A stretch of 64,000 nucleotides of DNA from an uncultured Verrucomicrobiota bacterium (GTDB lineage Bacteria; Verrucomicrobiota; Verrucomicrobiia; Verrucomicrobiales; Verrucomicrobiaceae): contig CAILZI010000213.1 of the NCBI GenBank assembly GCA_903838675.1, positions 92,347-156,346 of the forward strand, read 5' to 3'. Below, in pieces: positions 43,137 through 51,783 of the stretch. Numbering within the stretch: position 1 is the stretch's first letter; each line of letters starts with the position of its first letter. Under the pieces are notes generated by a model. The model searched no databases. It saw only the letters and a program-made list of their open reading frames with translations, and was not told the origin of the DNA. Both the position numbers and the translations under genes were made by a program.

Positions 43137-44528
43137 ATGAGTTATATTTCCACACCCCGAGATCCCATGTCCCGCCGTGCAGCCTTGCGTGGTCTTGGGG
43201 CCACCATCGCACTCCCGTTCTTGGATGCGATGGCTCCCACCACCCGTGCCGCGCAGGGAAAATCATTTCCCACCCGCATCGGCGTGCTCTTCATGCCAAA
43301 CGGCGTGCGTCAGGACCGCTGGACTCCGGAAGGTGAAGGCAAAGATTTCAAGTTCTCCCCCATCCTTCAGCCGCTTGAGCGGCACCGCGCAGACATCAAC
43401 ATCCTGACCCAGCTCGGCCACGCCAATTGCCGCGGCGGAGATGGCCACTACGCTAAAACCGCCAACTGGCTCACCGGCACCGAGATCGAAAAAACCACCG
43501 GCAAAAATCTCCACTGCGGCGTCAGCATGGATCAGGTCTTCGCCCAGCAGGCGGGCCGTCTGGCACGTTTCCCTTCGTTGGAGCTGGGAACCGAGCCGGT
43601 GATGACCGGCGTCGATTTCAACGTGAACTACACCATGCTATACGGCTCCCATGTCGCGTGGCGCACTCCTAGCTCCCCGCTGCCGCCGGAGATCAATCCA
43701 CGCTTCGTCTTCGATCGCCTCTTCCGCGACAACCCCGAGCAGCGCAAAGCCTCCGCACTCGAAAACAAAAGCGTCCTCGACCTCGTCATGTCAGACGCCA
43801 AAGCCCTCCGCGGCCGCGTCGGCACAGACGATCAGCGCCGCCTCGATGAGTATCTGGAAAGCATTCGCAGCGTGGAGCAGCGCATCGAGGCAGACATCGC
43901 CCGCGTCGCCAGCGGTGAAAATCTCGATCCCGCCGCCAAAGCAGCCATCACCCAGCTCGATCAGCGCATCACCACCGCCATGGCCCAGCAAAAGGACCCG
44001 GGCAGCAATCTCCGTCTCGACCACACCGAGCACTCACGCCTCATGATGGAGCTCATGACCCTCGCCTTCTGGAACGACACCACCCGCGTCAGCACCTTCA
44101 TGTTCGGCTGGGCAGTCAGCGGCAAAAACTTCACCTTCCTCGATGGCGTCAAGCACGGCCATCACGAGTGCTCTCATCACGAAAACAAAGCTGAGAAGCT
44201 GGATCAGTATCAAAAGATCAACACCTGGCATGTGGAGCAGTTCGCTCATTTGCTGGACCGCATGAAATCCATCAAAGAAGGCGATGGCACCCTGCTCGAT
44301 CACACCCTCCTCCTCTTCGGCTCCAGCATGCGCGATGGCAATGCCCACAGCCCCAAGAATCTCCCCCTCGTCCTCGCCGGTCACGGCGGTGGACTCGCCG
44401 GCGGCCGCCACCTCGTCAGCCCCACCGACACCCCTCTCTGCAATCTCTTCCTCAGCATGCTCCAGCTCGGCGGCACGCAAGTCGACCGCTTCGGCGACAG
44501 CACCGGGCCCCTCAAAGGCCTGGTATAA
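43137..44528 (+). CDS. DUF1552 Tat-exported protein
   Basis: A 463-residue protein with a twin-arginine leader (MSRRAALRGLGATIALPFLD). DUF1552 marks are RIGVLFMPNGVRQDRW, NILTQLGHANCRGGDGHYAK, SMDQVFAQQ and LLLFGSSMRDGNAHSPKNLP. DUF1552 proteins are related in setting to DUF1501 and in PVC bacteria accompany DUF1592/DUF1588 cytochrome proteins. Such a gene lies convergently downstream at 44845. Its function is unknown. It starts 160 bp after the ArsI-CobW fusion and is probably a separate unit. Confidence 0.88.
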   Translation: MSYISTPRDPMSRRAALRGLGATIALPFLDAMAPTTRAAQGKSFPTRIGVLFMPNGVRQDRWTPEGEGKDFKFSPILQPLERHRADINILTQLGHANCRGGDGHYAKTANWLTGTEIEKTTGKNLHCGVSMDQVFAQQAGRLARFPSLELGTEPVMTGVDFNVNYTMLYGSHVAWRTPSSPLPPEINPRFVFDRLFRDNPEQRKASALENKSVLDLVMSDAKALRGRVGTDDQRRLDEYLESIRSVEQRIEADIARVASGENLDPAAKAAITQLDQRITTAMAQQKDPGSNLRLDHTEHSRLMMELMTLAFWNDTTRVSTFMFGWAVSGKNFTFLDGVKHGHHECSHHENKAEKLDQYQKINTWHVEQFAHLLDRMKSIKEGDGTLLDHTLLLFGSSMRDGNAHSPKNLPLVLAGHGGGLAGGRHLVSPTDTPLCNLFLSMLQLGGTQVDRFGDSTGPLKGLV

Positions 44529-44844
44529 CGTGGTAGAAACATCCAAGGTGGCCTCTTAAAGGTAGGGCGGCTGGTCCCCCAGCCGCGGCGAACGTCTCAA
44601 GACCTTCAAATACCTCCAAAGCTCCCTTCCCACAGGTTCCCCAGCTCCAAAGGGGCGACATAACGTAGCCCTGGGCAAGTGCCTGTCCTGCGAAGCTCGC
44701 AGAGCGAATGAGGAAGCCTAAGCGAGGCGACCCTGGGTTGGACCTGCAAAACCGGAAAGCAACCCCTGCTCTTCTAACTCACACGGCGTCCACTAGCAGC
44801 GTCTGCAACCCGCTCCGCCACACGTCTGCGTAGGTGCTGTCCTC
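44529..44844. repeat. Gene-free 316-bp stretch with a strong hairpin and a possible dispersed repeat
   Basis: No coding sequence is seen. At 44567-44586 there is a perfect 8-bp inverted repeat GCGGCTGG-tccc-CCAGCCGC, which could act as a bidirectional transcript end although it has no T tract. From about 44651 to 44750 a segment with GACATAACGTAGCCCTGGGC and later GCGACCCTGGGTTGGACC has the look of repeat units I associate with PVC intergenic regions; this recollection needs a genome comparison. No tRNA cloverleaf was found. Confidence 0.5.
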
Positions 44845-46722
44845 TCACCACCTCGCCCGAAATGCCTCGCTCTTCACCACCGCCATGATCAGCGGCTCGC
44901 TGCGGTAATCTCCATCCCGCAGCACCTTCTCCAGCCGCAGCAGCGTCGGCTGGTCATTCAGCTCCACCGTCCTTCCGGTGCCATACCCCAGCAGCCGCAT
45001 GCAGAGCGTGCGAAGAAACAAGCTCTTCTCCTCCATCAGCAGCCGGCGAAATTCCGACGGCGTCGCAAAGGCCCGCCCACCCGGCATCACCCCCGTCGCA
45101 TCAAGCGGCTTCCCGTTCTCGTTGTCGCGCCATTTGCCGATCGCATCAAAATTCTCCAGCGCAAACCCCGGCGGATCCAGCCGTGTGTGGCACCCCGCGC
45201 ACGCAGGCTTGTTACGGTGCGCCTCCAGCCGCTTGCGCAGCGTCGTTTCCTTCAGTGCGCGGTCATCTTCCGGAAGCTGCCCCACATTCGCCGGTGGCGG
45301 CGGCGGTGGCGTTCCCAGCAGCTGCTCCAGCACCCACTTCCCACGCAGCACCGGGCTGGTGCGCTGCGGATACGCGGTACTTGCCAAAATCGCCGCCATG
45401 CCCGTCAGCCCTCCGCGCCGTGGATTGGGAAACTTCACCAGCCGCATCTCCTTGCCCTGCACCCCCGGCACTTCATACACCTTGGCCAGCGCTTCGTTGA
45501 GAAAGCTGTAGTCGCTGTCCAGAAAGTCCAGCACCCGCCCGTTCTGCCGCAGCAAGTGGTCACAGAATCCGAAAATCTCATCATACATCGCCTGGCGCAG
45601 ATCCCCGTTGAACTCAGGAAACTTCCGGCGGTCTGGGTCCACCGTGTTAAAGACTTGATCAAAGCGCAGCCACTGCCCAGCAAAGTTTTTGGTGAAGGCC
45701 TGCCCCTTCTCACTCTTCAGCATGCGCCGCACCTGCGTCTCCAGCACGGCATCGTCCTGCAGTTTGTTTTCCGCCGCCAGCTTCATGAGCTCCTCATCCG
45801 GCATCGACGACCACAGAAAATACGACAGATGCGCGGCCATTTCATAAGACCCCAGCCGCCGTGCCTCCTTCGCATCCTTGCGTGCCGTCTCCTCGATGAA
45901 AAGAAACCCCGGCGATACCAGCACCGCCTTGAACATCACCTTCATCGCCTCATCCCAGTTCGGCTTCCTCTGCCACGCCTGACGGAAAACATTCAGCAAC
46001 GCCTGCACTTCAGGCTCCGCAGGCGGTCGGCGGAAGGCACGCACCAAAAACGGCCGCAGCGCCAGCTCCGCTCCCGTGTCCGGCGGCAGCTTGTCACTCG
46101 TCACCGGCGCAATGAGCCGGTGCCACAGCTCTCCCTGCTGCCACACTTCCGCCACGGCCTCGTCCGCCGCCCCCAGATACTTCTCCACCAGCAGCGGTGA
46201 AAGGCTCAGCGTATCCGCACTGTTCGCGAATCCCTCTCCGCCTGCACCGTCCGCCGGAAACTTGTCACCCGGCCTCTTGGCGATGCCCAGCAGATCCCGC
46301 AGCGTGTTGTTATACTCCTCCCGGTTCAGCCGCCGCGACCGCGCCACGCCAGGCCGCGCTGAGGGCATTTCCAGCACCGCGTTCTCATTGCTCTTGATCC
46401 ACTTCAGCAGCAAATCGCGCTGCGCTGCTTCCAGCGGCTGCTTTGCCTTCGGCGGCATCGTCCCCGCACGGATCTGCTCGCGCACCTTGCCCCACAGGCG
46501 GATGTCATGCCGCGCCTCACCGGGCTGGTGCAAAAATTCAAAACTGATGTCGCCCTTTTTCGCATCGGCATCATGGCAGTCCATGCAGCGCTGTTCCAGC
46601 AGCGGCAGAAGATTCCGGTCCAGTTCCTGATTCACAGCATCCACCGCTGCACCGCTGGATGACGTTGAAGCGATGATCCAGGGCAGGAGAGCGAGAAATC
46701 GGGGTAAAGCAGACTGCAGCAT
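44845..46722 (-). CDS. PSCyt1/DUF1587/DUF1592/DUF1588/DUF1585 cytochrome-like protein
   Basis: A 625-residue secreted protein. The ATG at 46722 gives the leader MLQSALPRFLALLPWIIAS. Domains in order: cytochrome-type CMDCH near residue 47 followed by KKGDISFE; DUF1587 (RSRRLNREEYNNTLRDLLGI); DUF1595/DUF1592 (FLVRAFRRPP, YEMAAHLSYFLWSSMPDEEL); DUF1588 with CAGCHTRLDPPGFALENFDA; DUF1585 (FLRTLCMRLLGYGTGR). This is the complete architecture of the PVC family paired with DUF1552, whose gene converges on it. A Pro-rich run (GTPPPPPPANVG) precedes DUF1588. A periplasmic, haem-linked role is likely but unproven. Confidence 0.88.
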   Translation of the reverse strand: MLQSALPRFLALLPWIIASTSSSGAAVDAVNQELDRNLLPLLEQRCMDCHDADAKKGDISFEFLHQPGEARHDIRLWGKVREQIRAGTMPPKAKQPLEAAQRDLLLKWIKSNENAVLEMPSARPGVARSRRLNREEYNNTLRDLLGIAKRPGDKFPADGAGGEGFANSADTLSLSPLLVEKYLGAADEAVAEVWQQGELWHRLIAPVTSDKLPPDTGAELALRPFLVRAFRRPPAEPEVQALLNVFRQAWQRKPNWDEAMKVMFKAVLVSPGFLFIEETARKDAKEARRLGSYEMAAHLSYFLWSSMPDEELMKLAAENKLQDDAVLETQVRRMLKSEKGQAFTKNFAGQWLRFDQVFNTVDPDRRKFPEFNGDLRQAMYDEIFGFCDHLLRQNGRVLDFLDSDYSFLNEALAKVYEVPGVQGKEMRLVKFPNPRRGGLTGMAAILASTAYPQRTSPVLRGKWVLEQLLGTPPPPPPANVGQLPEDDRALKETTLRKRLEAHRNKPACAGCHTRLDPPGFALENFDAIGKWRDNENGKPLDATGVMPGGRAFATPSEFRRLLMEEKSLFLRTLCMRLLGYGTGRTVELNDQPTLLRLEKVLRDGDYRSEPLIMAVVKSEAFRARW

Positions 46723-46862
46723 GAGGAGCCTTACACATACTCCATGCTGGCAGCCATGCCATTCACACGATGCAGAAAATGACCACGGCACGCTGGAGTT
46801 TGCGCCTGCCGAAGCAGTTCATTGATTGGCGTCGTCCCCACCTAAAGAACAGCAGCGCGCGT

Positions 46863-47411
46863 TTACAGGGGCTTCCAAGCCTTGCTCCACAGCACGTAGA
46901 TTTCGTGGATCGCCCGCTGCTCCAGCGGGGTCCATTCCAGCGTCCGTTCCTGCAGCGTCTTGTAGCTGCCAAAGCGTGGATCTTTGTCTGCGGCCAGCTG
47001 GTAGTTCTCCAGCGCCTTCTGCATGTCTCCAGTCCCCCAGTAGCCCAGCACCAGCGAGTAGTAGTCGTAGTGCGCCTGATGGTCGCTGAGCTTGGCCGCC
47101 AGCTCAAATTCACGCACGGAATCCGCGTAGTCTCCCAGGTTGAAATACGCCCAGCCCGCACGGTTGTGCATGTTAGGCTTGTCGTTCAGAGCCAGCGCCT
47201 TCTTTAAATCCGCACGCGCCTCCTCTTTCCGCCCCAGCAGCGTCATCACGTACCCACGGTTGGCGTAGGCCTGCGCGTTTTCCGCGTTTTCCGCGATCTG
47301 CTTGTTCAGAACCTCCAGTTTCGGCGTGGTCTGCACAGGTGCAGGTGCATCTGCGGCAGCGGCGGAAAGGACCAGCGCAAAATAAAGACAGGCAAAACGG
47401 GTAGGAGTCAT
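46863..47411 (-). CDS. Secreted TPR-repeat protein
   Basis: A 182-residue protein with a signal peptide (FACLYFALVLSAAAA). Three or so tetratricopeptide units follow: AQAYANRGYVMTLLGRKEEA, PNMHNRAGWAYFNLGDYADS and YYSLVLGYWGTGDMQKALEN. TPR units bind partner proteins. The ATG at 47411 fits the leader better than the upstream one at 47465. It lies 140 bp before the DUF1592 gene on the same strand and might be co-expressed with it. The partner is unknown. Confidence 0.75.
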   Translation of the reverse strand: MTPTRFACLYFALVLSAAAADAPAPVQTTPKLEVLNKQIAENAENAQAYANRGYVMTLLGRKEEARADLKKALALNDKPNMHNRAGWAYFNLGDYADSVREFELAAKLSDHQAHYDYYSLVLGYWGTGDMQKALENYQLAADKDPRFGSYKTLQERTLEWTPLEQRAIHEIYVLWSKAWKPL

Positions 47412-47547
47412 GAATGGGGTCGCGTGAAGGGTGGAATCAAAGAACGCTCCAAATGTCGGGTACATTCCAGCGAACGAATCATGCGTGTAAGAGCGTTTTG
47501 CCCGAAGTGGCGGTTGTCACAGTGAATATTCGTCTGCACGTATCTCC

Positions 47548-48204
47548 ATGAGCTGGTTCCAACTCGACCCCCAAAGCATCGCCACCCGCGCCCGTGCGGC
47601 AGATTCTCCTGTGCCTTCTCTCGGGGCTTCGCTCCTGCGCGGCATGGCCGGCTTCACCATCGTCAGCGTGGCGGGCTTTGTGCCTTGGGCCGTGTTTGGC
47701 AGATGGTTTCACCTGCACTTGGGGAAGAACGGAGAGGTGGGCATGTATGTGGCCTGCGCTATCGTGTTCCTCGCCCTGACCTCTCCACTGCTGCACCGTC
47801 TCATCATCGGGCCGGGTTCCATGTCGCGATTTTACAAGGTCTTCTGCCCGGCGTTTGCCGCCTATTCCGTGGCCTGGACTGTGTGCTGGATGAAGCTGCA
47901 CGGCCACCTCGGCAGCATTGCCGGTTTGCTCGCCGGTACCATGGTCATGGCCTGCATGCTTGTGGCCGCGTTTGATGCCTTGCGCTCGGTGGTCAAAGTC
48001 TTCTTCGCGCTGTTCCTCTTGAACGCGATCGGCTACTTCGTCGGCGGCCTCTCCGAGGCCGCTATCATCAAGCAGTATCCCTTGTACAAAATGTACGCCA
48101 TGCTGAGCTGGGGCGTCTTTTACGGCATCGGTCTCGGTGCCGGTTTGGGCCTCGCTTTTCACATCTGTCAGGCGCGTGCGCGGAAGCTCCTGGCGGCCGG
48201 CTGA
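47548..48204 (+). CDS. Multi-pass membrane protein of unknown function
   Basis: A 218-residue protein with about six hydrophobic segments (for example GFTIVSVAGFVPWAVFG, VACAIVFLALTSPLL, ALFLLNAIGYFVGGLSEA and GVFYGIGLGAGLGLAFHIC). A short hydrophilic N-terminus precedes them. No family is recognised. It is on the same strand as the PiT operon that follows after 106 bp, but an ArsR-type operator separates them, so they are probably separate transcription units. Confidence 0.6.
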   Translation: MSWFQLDPQSIATRARAADSPVPSLGASLLRGMAGFTIVSVAGFVPWAVFGRWFHLHLGKNGEVGMYVACAIVFLALTSPLLHRLIIGPGSMSRFYKVFCPAFAAYSVAWTVCWMKLHGHLGSIAGLLAGTMVMACMLVAAFDALRSVVKVFFALFLLNAIGYFVGGLSEAAIIKQYPLYKMYAMLSWGVFYGIGLGAGLGLAFHICQARARKLLAAG

Positions 48205-48268
48205 CCCGCTGTTTCGACGACGATCTTTCAGCAGGAAATTGTTGCCTTAACGGCTGGTTTTCATTGCA

Positions 48269-48290
48269 TATTTGCAAGTATGCGCAAATA
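48269..48290. promoter_or_regulatory. Putative ArsR operator before the PiT-rhodanese operon
   Basis: A perfect inverted repeat TATTTGC-N8-GCAAATA lies 20 bp before the PiT start. Its right part TATGCGCAAATA is identical over 12 bp to the repeat between the ArsR gene and the TonB receptor at 36508-36529, about 12 kb away. The same repressor probably binds both. Confidence 0.72.
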
Positions 48291-48310
48291 GACGCGCCCG
48301 CGTTTTTTCC

Positions 48311-49264
48311 ATGCTTGTTCTTATCACCATCGCTGTCGTCGTCGTGGCTTATGCCAACGGCGCGAACGCCAATTTCAAAGGCGTGGCGTCGTTGTTTGGC
48401 AGCGGGACGACGAGCTATCGCTCAGCGGTCAACTGGGCCGCGCTCACCACGGCGGCGGGTTGCGTTGCGGCCATGTTTCTGGCTGCGGGCCTGCTGAAGA
48501 CCTTTTCTGGCAAGGGCTTGGTACCCGATGCACTGATCGCTCAGCCGCTCTTTTTGCTTTCTGTTGCCTCAGCTGCAGGTGTCACGGGTTTGCTGGCCAC
48601 GCGCTTTGGTTTCCCGGTCTCGACCACTCACATGCTCACCGGGGCTCTGCTGGGCGCAGGCTGGCTCGCCGGTGAGGTGAGTATCTCAAAACTGTGGGAG
48701 AGCTTTATCAAGCCCCTGCTGCTGAGTCCGGTGCTCGCTGTGGCGGTGGGGGCGGTGATTTACCTCGTGCTGAAAACCCTGCGGCTCGCGCCTGATCACC
48801 GCACGCGCACGCTGGATACGCTGCATTTCCTCAGCGCAGGCGCCGTGTGTTTTGCGCGCGGCATGAATGACACGCCCAAAATGGCCGCGCTTCTTCTCGG
48901 CGTGGGCTGGCTGCATGGCAGCGCCGGAATGATCTTGATCGCCATTGCGATGGCGGCAGGTGGTTTGATCAGTGCAAAGCAGGTCGCTAAGACGCTGGCT
49001 CACAAAATCACCGGCATGAACCCCGGCCAGGGCTTTGCGGCCAATCTTGCCACCGCGCTGCTCGTCACCACGGCCAATGTCAGCGGCCTGCCGGTTTCAA
49101 CCACGCATGTCTCCGTCGGCGCACTGCTCGGCATCGGCATCACCACCCGGCAGGCGAAGTGGCATACGGTTATTCCGGTGCTCGCGGCCTGGGTCATCAC
49201 ACTCCCGCTTTCGGCCCTGGTCGCGGCGGCATTTTTCCAGCTTGGTCGCTCTTTTTCCCCATGA
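48311..49264 (+). CDS. PiT-family anion permease
   Basis: A 317-residue inner-membrane permease with the two PiT signature repeats: VVVAYANGANANFKGVASLF near the N-terminus and FARGMNDTPKMAALLLG in the second half, each followed by a VSTTH motif (GFPVSTTHMLTGALLGAGW and GLPVSTTHVSVGALLGIG). PiT proteins carry phosphate (and arsenate as analogue); some relatives carry sulfate or thiosulfate. The ATG at 48311 is chosen because the upstream TTG lies inside the operator. It overlaps the next gene as ATGA. With a rhodanese downstream, thiosulfate or sulfate is a reasonable alternative substrate to phosphate. Confidence 0.88.
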   Translation: MLVLITIAVVVVAYANGANANFKGVASLFGSGTTSYRSAVNWAALTTAAGCVAAMFLAAGLLKTFSGKGLVPDALIAQPLFLLSVASAAGVTGLLATRFGFPVSTTHMLTGALLGAGWLAGEVSISKLWESFIKPLLLSPVLAVAVGAVIYLVLKTLRLAPDHRTRTLDTLHFLSAGAVCFARGMNDTPKMAALLLGVGWLHGSAGMILIAIAMAAGGLISAKQVAKTLAHKITGMNPGQGFAANLATALLVTTANVSGLPVSTTHVSVGALLGIGITTRQAKWHTVIPVLAAWVITLPLSALVAAAFFQLGRSFSP

Positions 49265-49944
49265 CAAACAAAACCCGCATCCTCACAGTCGCTGCTCTCA
49301 TGGCAGTCACATCTGCCTTCGGCACCCCGACCGGTCTTAACAACATCCCCACCGCTGAAACCATCGACCACCGCACGGTGGCGGTGCAGTTCTTCAGCAG
49401 CTTCGGCGGCTCGAACCAGTTCGCCACCAGCGGCCCCGGCAAAACATCGGATTGGGCAGGCTTTAAAACCGGCTGGGACTTCAAGCCCCTGCATCTGGAA
49501 TGGGGTCTCGACAGCGCGCTCGGCACCGGCTACTCAGGCCCGCTGCTGTTTCAGACCAAGGCGCGCATCGAGCCCTGGAAGGATGGCATGTTTGCTCTCG
49601 GTGTTGCCGGTGTCGCGCTCACAGACACAAGGCGTGCGCGTGATCCCTTCACCTACGCGATGATGTACCATGACTTCCACGTCATGCGCCTGCATGCCGG
49701 CTATGGAATTCAGACCCATGGCAACAGTTTCCTCTTTGGTGTGGACCGCACCTGGAAGCTCTTTGACCGCAATCTCAACCTGAACGCTGACATCGTGCAG
49801 TCACGCAATCAGCAGGGCCTCATCACCGCCATTGGCGCCAAGTACTTTCTCAGCAAGCACATCGTGTTCGAAGGCTGGGCCAACTTCCCGGATCGCGACC
49901 GCGTGAGCGTCATCGCCAAGATCAACTACGTCTTCACCTTTTAA
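49261..49944 (+). CDS. Outer-membrane beta-barrel-like protein
   Basis: A 227-residue protein with a signal peptide (RILTVAALMAVTSAFG). The rest has alternating polar/apolar strands rich in Gly and aromatic residues (GWDFKPLHLEWGLDSALGTG, HVMRLHAGYGIQTHGNSFLF, RVSVIAKINYVFTF) and ends in Phe, as outer-membrane barrels do. No specific family is recognised. Its start overlaps the PiT stop as ATGA, and 21 bp separate it from the rhodanese gene. It may be a porin for the anion carried by the PiT permease. Confidence 0.7.
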   Translation: MTNKTRILTVAALMAVTSAFGTPTGLNNIPTAETIDHRTVAVQFFSSFGGSNQFATSGPGKTSDWAGFKTGWDFKPLHLEWGLDSALGTGYSGPLLFQTKARIEPWKDGMFALGVAGVALTDTRRARDPFTYAMMYHDFHVMRLHAGYGIQTHGNSFLFGVDRTWKLFDRNLNLNADIVQSRNQQGLITAIGAKYFLSKHIVFEGWANFPDRDRVSVIAKINYVFTF

Positions 49945-49965
49945 TCCCTCCCAACCACCAACCTC

Positions 49966-50892
49966 ATGAAATCCATCCTCTCATTCCTGGCTGTTGCCCT
50001 GCTGAGTTCCGCCGCGCAGGCCGAGATCGGCCTCATCACCTGTGCCGAAGCCAAGGCGCTCATCGAAAATCCAGACGCCGCCAAGCGCCCCATCGTGCTT
50101 GACACCCGCGGCGGCTACAAAGATTACTTCCGCGGCCACCTGCCCACGGCGCATCACATCAACTTCGACACCCTGCGCGGCACCAACGAAGCCGTGCCCG
50201 TGCAGTACCTGCCGGATGATCTCACCCAGGCGCTGCTCATCCGTGCCGGTGTCGATAAAGACCGCCTCCACCTCATCTATGCCACCGGCGATGTCCTGCC
50301 AAACGACGAAATCCTCAGCACCAGCATGGTCGTTTACGTGCTGGAAAAATTCGGCGTGCAGAACATCAAGGTCGTCGATGGCGGTCTCGCCGAATGGAAG
50401 AAGCAGGGCTTTGCGCCTGTGCAGGATTACTTTGGCAATCCCAAAGGAACGCTGCCCGAAAAAGGCATCACCACCATCACGGCCAACGTCACCGATGTGC
50501 AGGCCCACGTCGGCAAGCCCGGCAACCTCCTCATCGACGCCCGTCCCATCAACGAATTCCGTGGCGAAGACGAAGTCTGGCTGCGCAAAGGCCACATCCC
50601 CGGCGCCATCAGCTTCCATTGGGCACGCCTGATGGAGAAGGACAACACCCACAAGTTCAAGCCCTTCGCCGAAGTGAAGGCCGAACTCGAAAAGGCCGGC
50701 ATCACGCCAGACAAAAACATCATCGCCTACTGCGGCACCTCCCGCGAAGGCAGCCTCCTGCAGTTCTACCTCAAGCATGTGGCCGGTTATCCGAACGTCC
50801 GTCTCTACGAAGGCGCATGGAAGGAATACGTCTGGCTCAAAGGCAAGTCCCTCCCCGCTGAGACCGGCGGTGATCCAGCCGGATCGAAGTAA
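49966..50892 (+). CDS. Periplasmic two-domain rhodanese (sulfurtransferase)
   Basis: A 308-residue protein with a signal peptide (LSFLAVALLSSAAQAE) and two rhodanese domains. The first (VLDTRGGYKDYFRGHLPTAH) lacks the active Cys. The second (LIDARPINEFRGEDE) has the active-site loop YCGTSREG with Cys256. Such enzymes transfer sulfane sulfur from thiosulfate or a related donor to cyanide or a thiol. It is the third gene of the operon behind the ArsR-type operator, next to a PiT permease. That suggests sulfur-compound handling or defence; rhodaneses are also reported near ars genes. Confidence 0.9.
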   Translation: MKSILSFLAVALLSSAAQAEIGLITCAEAKALIENPDAAKRPIVLDTRGGYKDYFRGHLPTAHHINFDTLRGTNEAVPVQYLPDDLTQALLIRAGVDKDRLHLIYATGDVLPNDEILSTSMVVYVLEKFGVQNIKVVDGGLAEWKKQGFAPVQDYFGNPKGTLPEKGITTITANVTDVQAHVGKPGNLLIDARPINEFRGEDEVWLRKGHIPGAISFHWARLMEKDNTHKFKPFAEVKAELEKAGITPDKNIIAYCGTSREGSLLQFYLKHVAGYPNVRLYEGAWKEYVWLKGKSLPAETGGDPAGSK

Positions 50893-50921
50893 CGTCTTTG
50901 GTTTAGCCTAGAGAAGCGTTG

Positions 50922-51614
50922 CTACCTTTCTGGACGGACGAGGTAGTCCAGCACATCCGCCATCAGGGCATTGATATGCTCATAGGCCGCCTGTGGCACT
51001 GAGCGGAGGGTACCTTCAGTTTGCACGAAGGTGTCCTCCACCAGTTCGTTTCTGCAATGAGTGATGATGGCGTCGGCACTTTCAGGCGTTGTCTCCAGAT
51101 GGAATTGCAGGCCGATGGCGTTGGAGCCGATTTGAAAGGCCTGGTGTTCGCAGGCGGCGCTGCGTGCGAGGTTGACCGCGCCTTCGGGCAGATCAAAGGT
51201 CTCTCCGTGCCAGTGAAAGACTGTCGTGATTTTGGGAAAGGCAAATGCGCCGCCGGCATTCGGCACCGCCTCAATCTCGAACCAGCCGATCTCGCGCTGC
51301 CTGCCGGGATAGACGCGCGCGCCGAGTGCACTGGCGATCAACTGTGCACCAAGGCAGATCCCGAGCACCGGGACGCCTTGTTGAATGGCGGTGCGGATAA
51401 ATTGTTTTTCGTGAATCAGCCAGGGCAGTTCGGCTTCGTCGTTCACACTCATGGGGCCGCCCATGGCGATGATGAGGTCCAAGCTGCTGACATCGGGCAG
51501 CGTCCATGACTCAAAAAAGCGAGTGATACTGATATTCGCCCCCCGCAACCCTAGCCAGGGTGCCATGCTGCCGATGCCTTCAAAAAATACATGCTGAAGA
51601 ATGTGGACGTTCAT
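50922..51614 (-). CDS. Class I glutamine amidotransferase-like protein
   Basis: A 230-residue protein with the GATase1 catalytic set: DLIIAMGGPMSVNDE, nucleophile Cys in VLGICLGAQLIASA (about residue 87) and a His in AIGLQFHLETTPES. It is a stand-alone GMP-synthase-like amidotransferase (COG0518 type), a family that includes gamma-glutamyl or peptide hydrolases. The acceptor is unknown. It converges on the rhodanese gene with a 29-bp gap and shows no obvious operon partner. Confidence 0.87.
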   Translation of the reverse strand: MNVHILQHVFFEGIGSMAPWLGLRGANISITRFFESWTLPDVSSLDLIIAMGGPMSVNDEAELPWLIHEKQFIRTAIQQGVPVLGICLGAQLIASALGARVYPGRQREIGWFEIEAVPNAGGAFAFPKITTVFHWHGETFDLPEGAVNLARSAACEHQAFQIGSNAIGLQFHLETTPESADAIITHCRNELVEDTFVQTEGTLRSVPQAAYEHINALMADVLDYLVRPER

Positions 51615-51783
51615 GCAGGTCGGCTGTTTTTTAATCGAGGTTCGCTCTGCTGCAAATCAGACTGTTGATGTTTCAGTGCGCAGTTCGAGGCGGTGTCTCT
51701 GCTGCGATGCAGCCACGTCATGATGCCTGATCAATGCGGCATACCTTGGCGGCTTGGCGAAAGGTGCTAGTCCGGCGAGCTGA

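Noticed and set aside
44529..44844. A tRNA or small RNA gene in the gene-free stretch
   Set aside because: No cloverleaf, T-loop GTTCRA or CCA end was found; the only clear structure is one hairpin.
46783..46823. A second sigma-54-like promoter (GGCACG...TTTGC)
   Set aside because: The distance between GG and GC is 13 rather than 10 bases, so it does not fit the RpoN rule.
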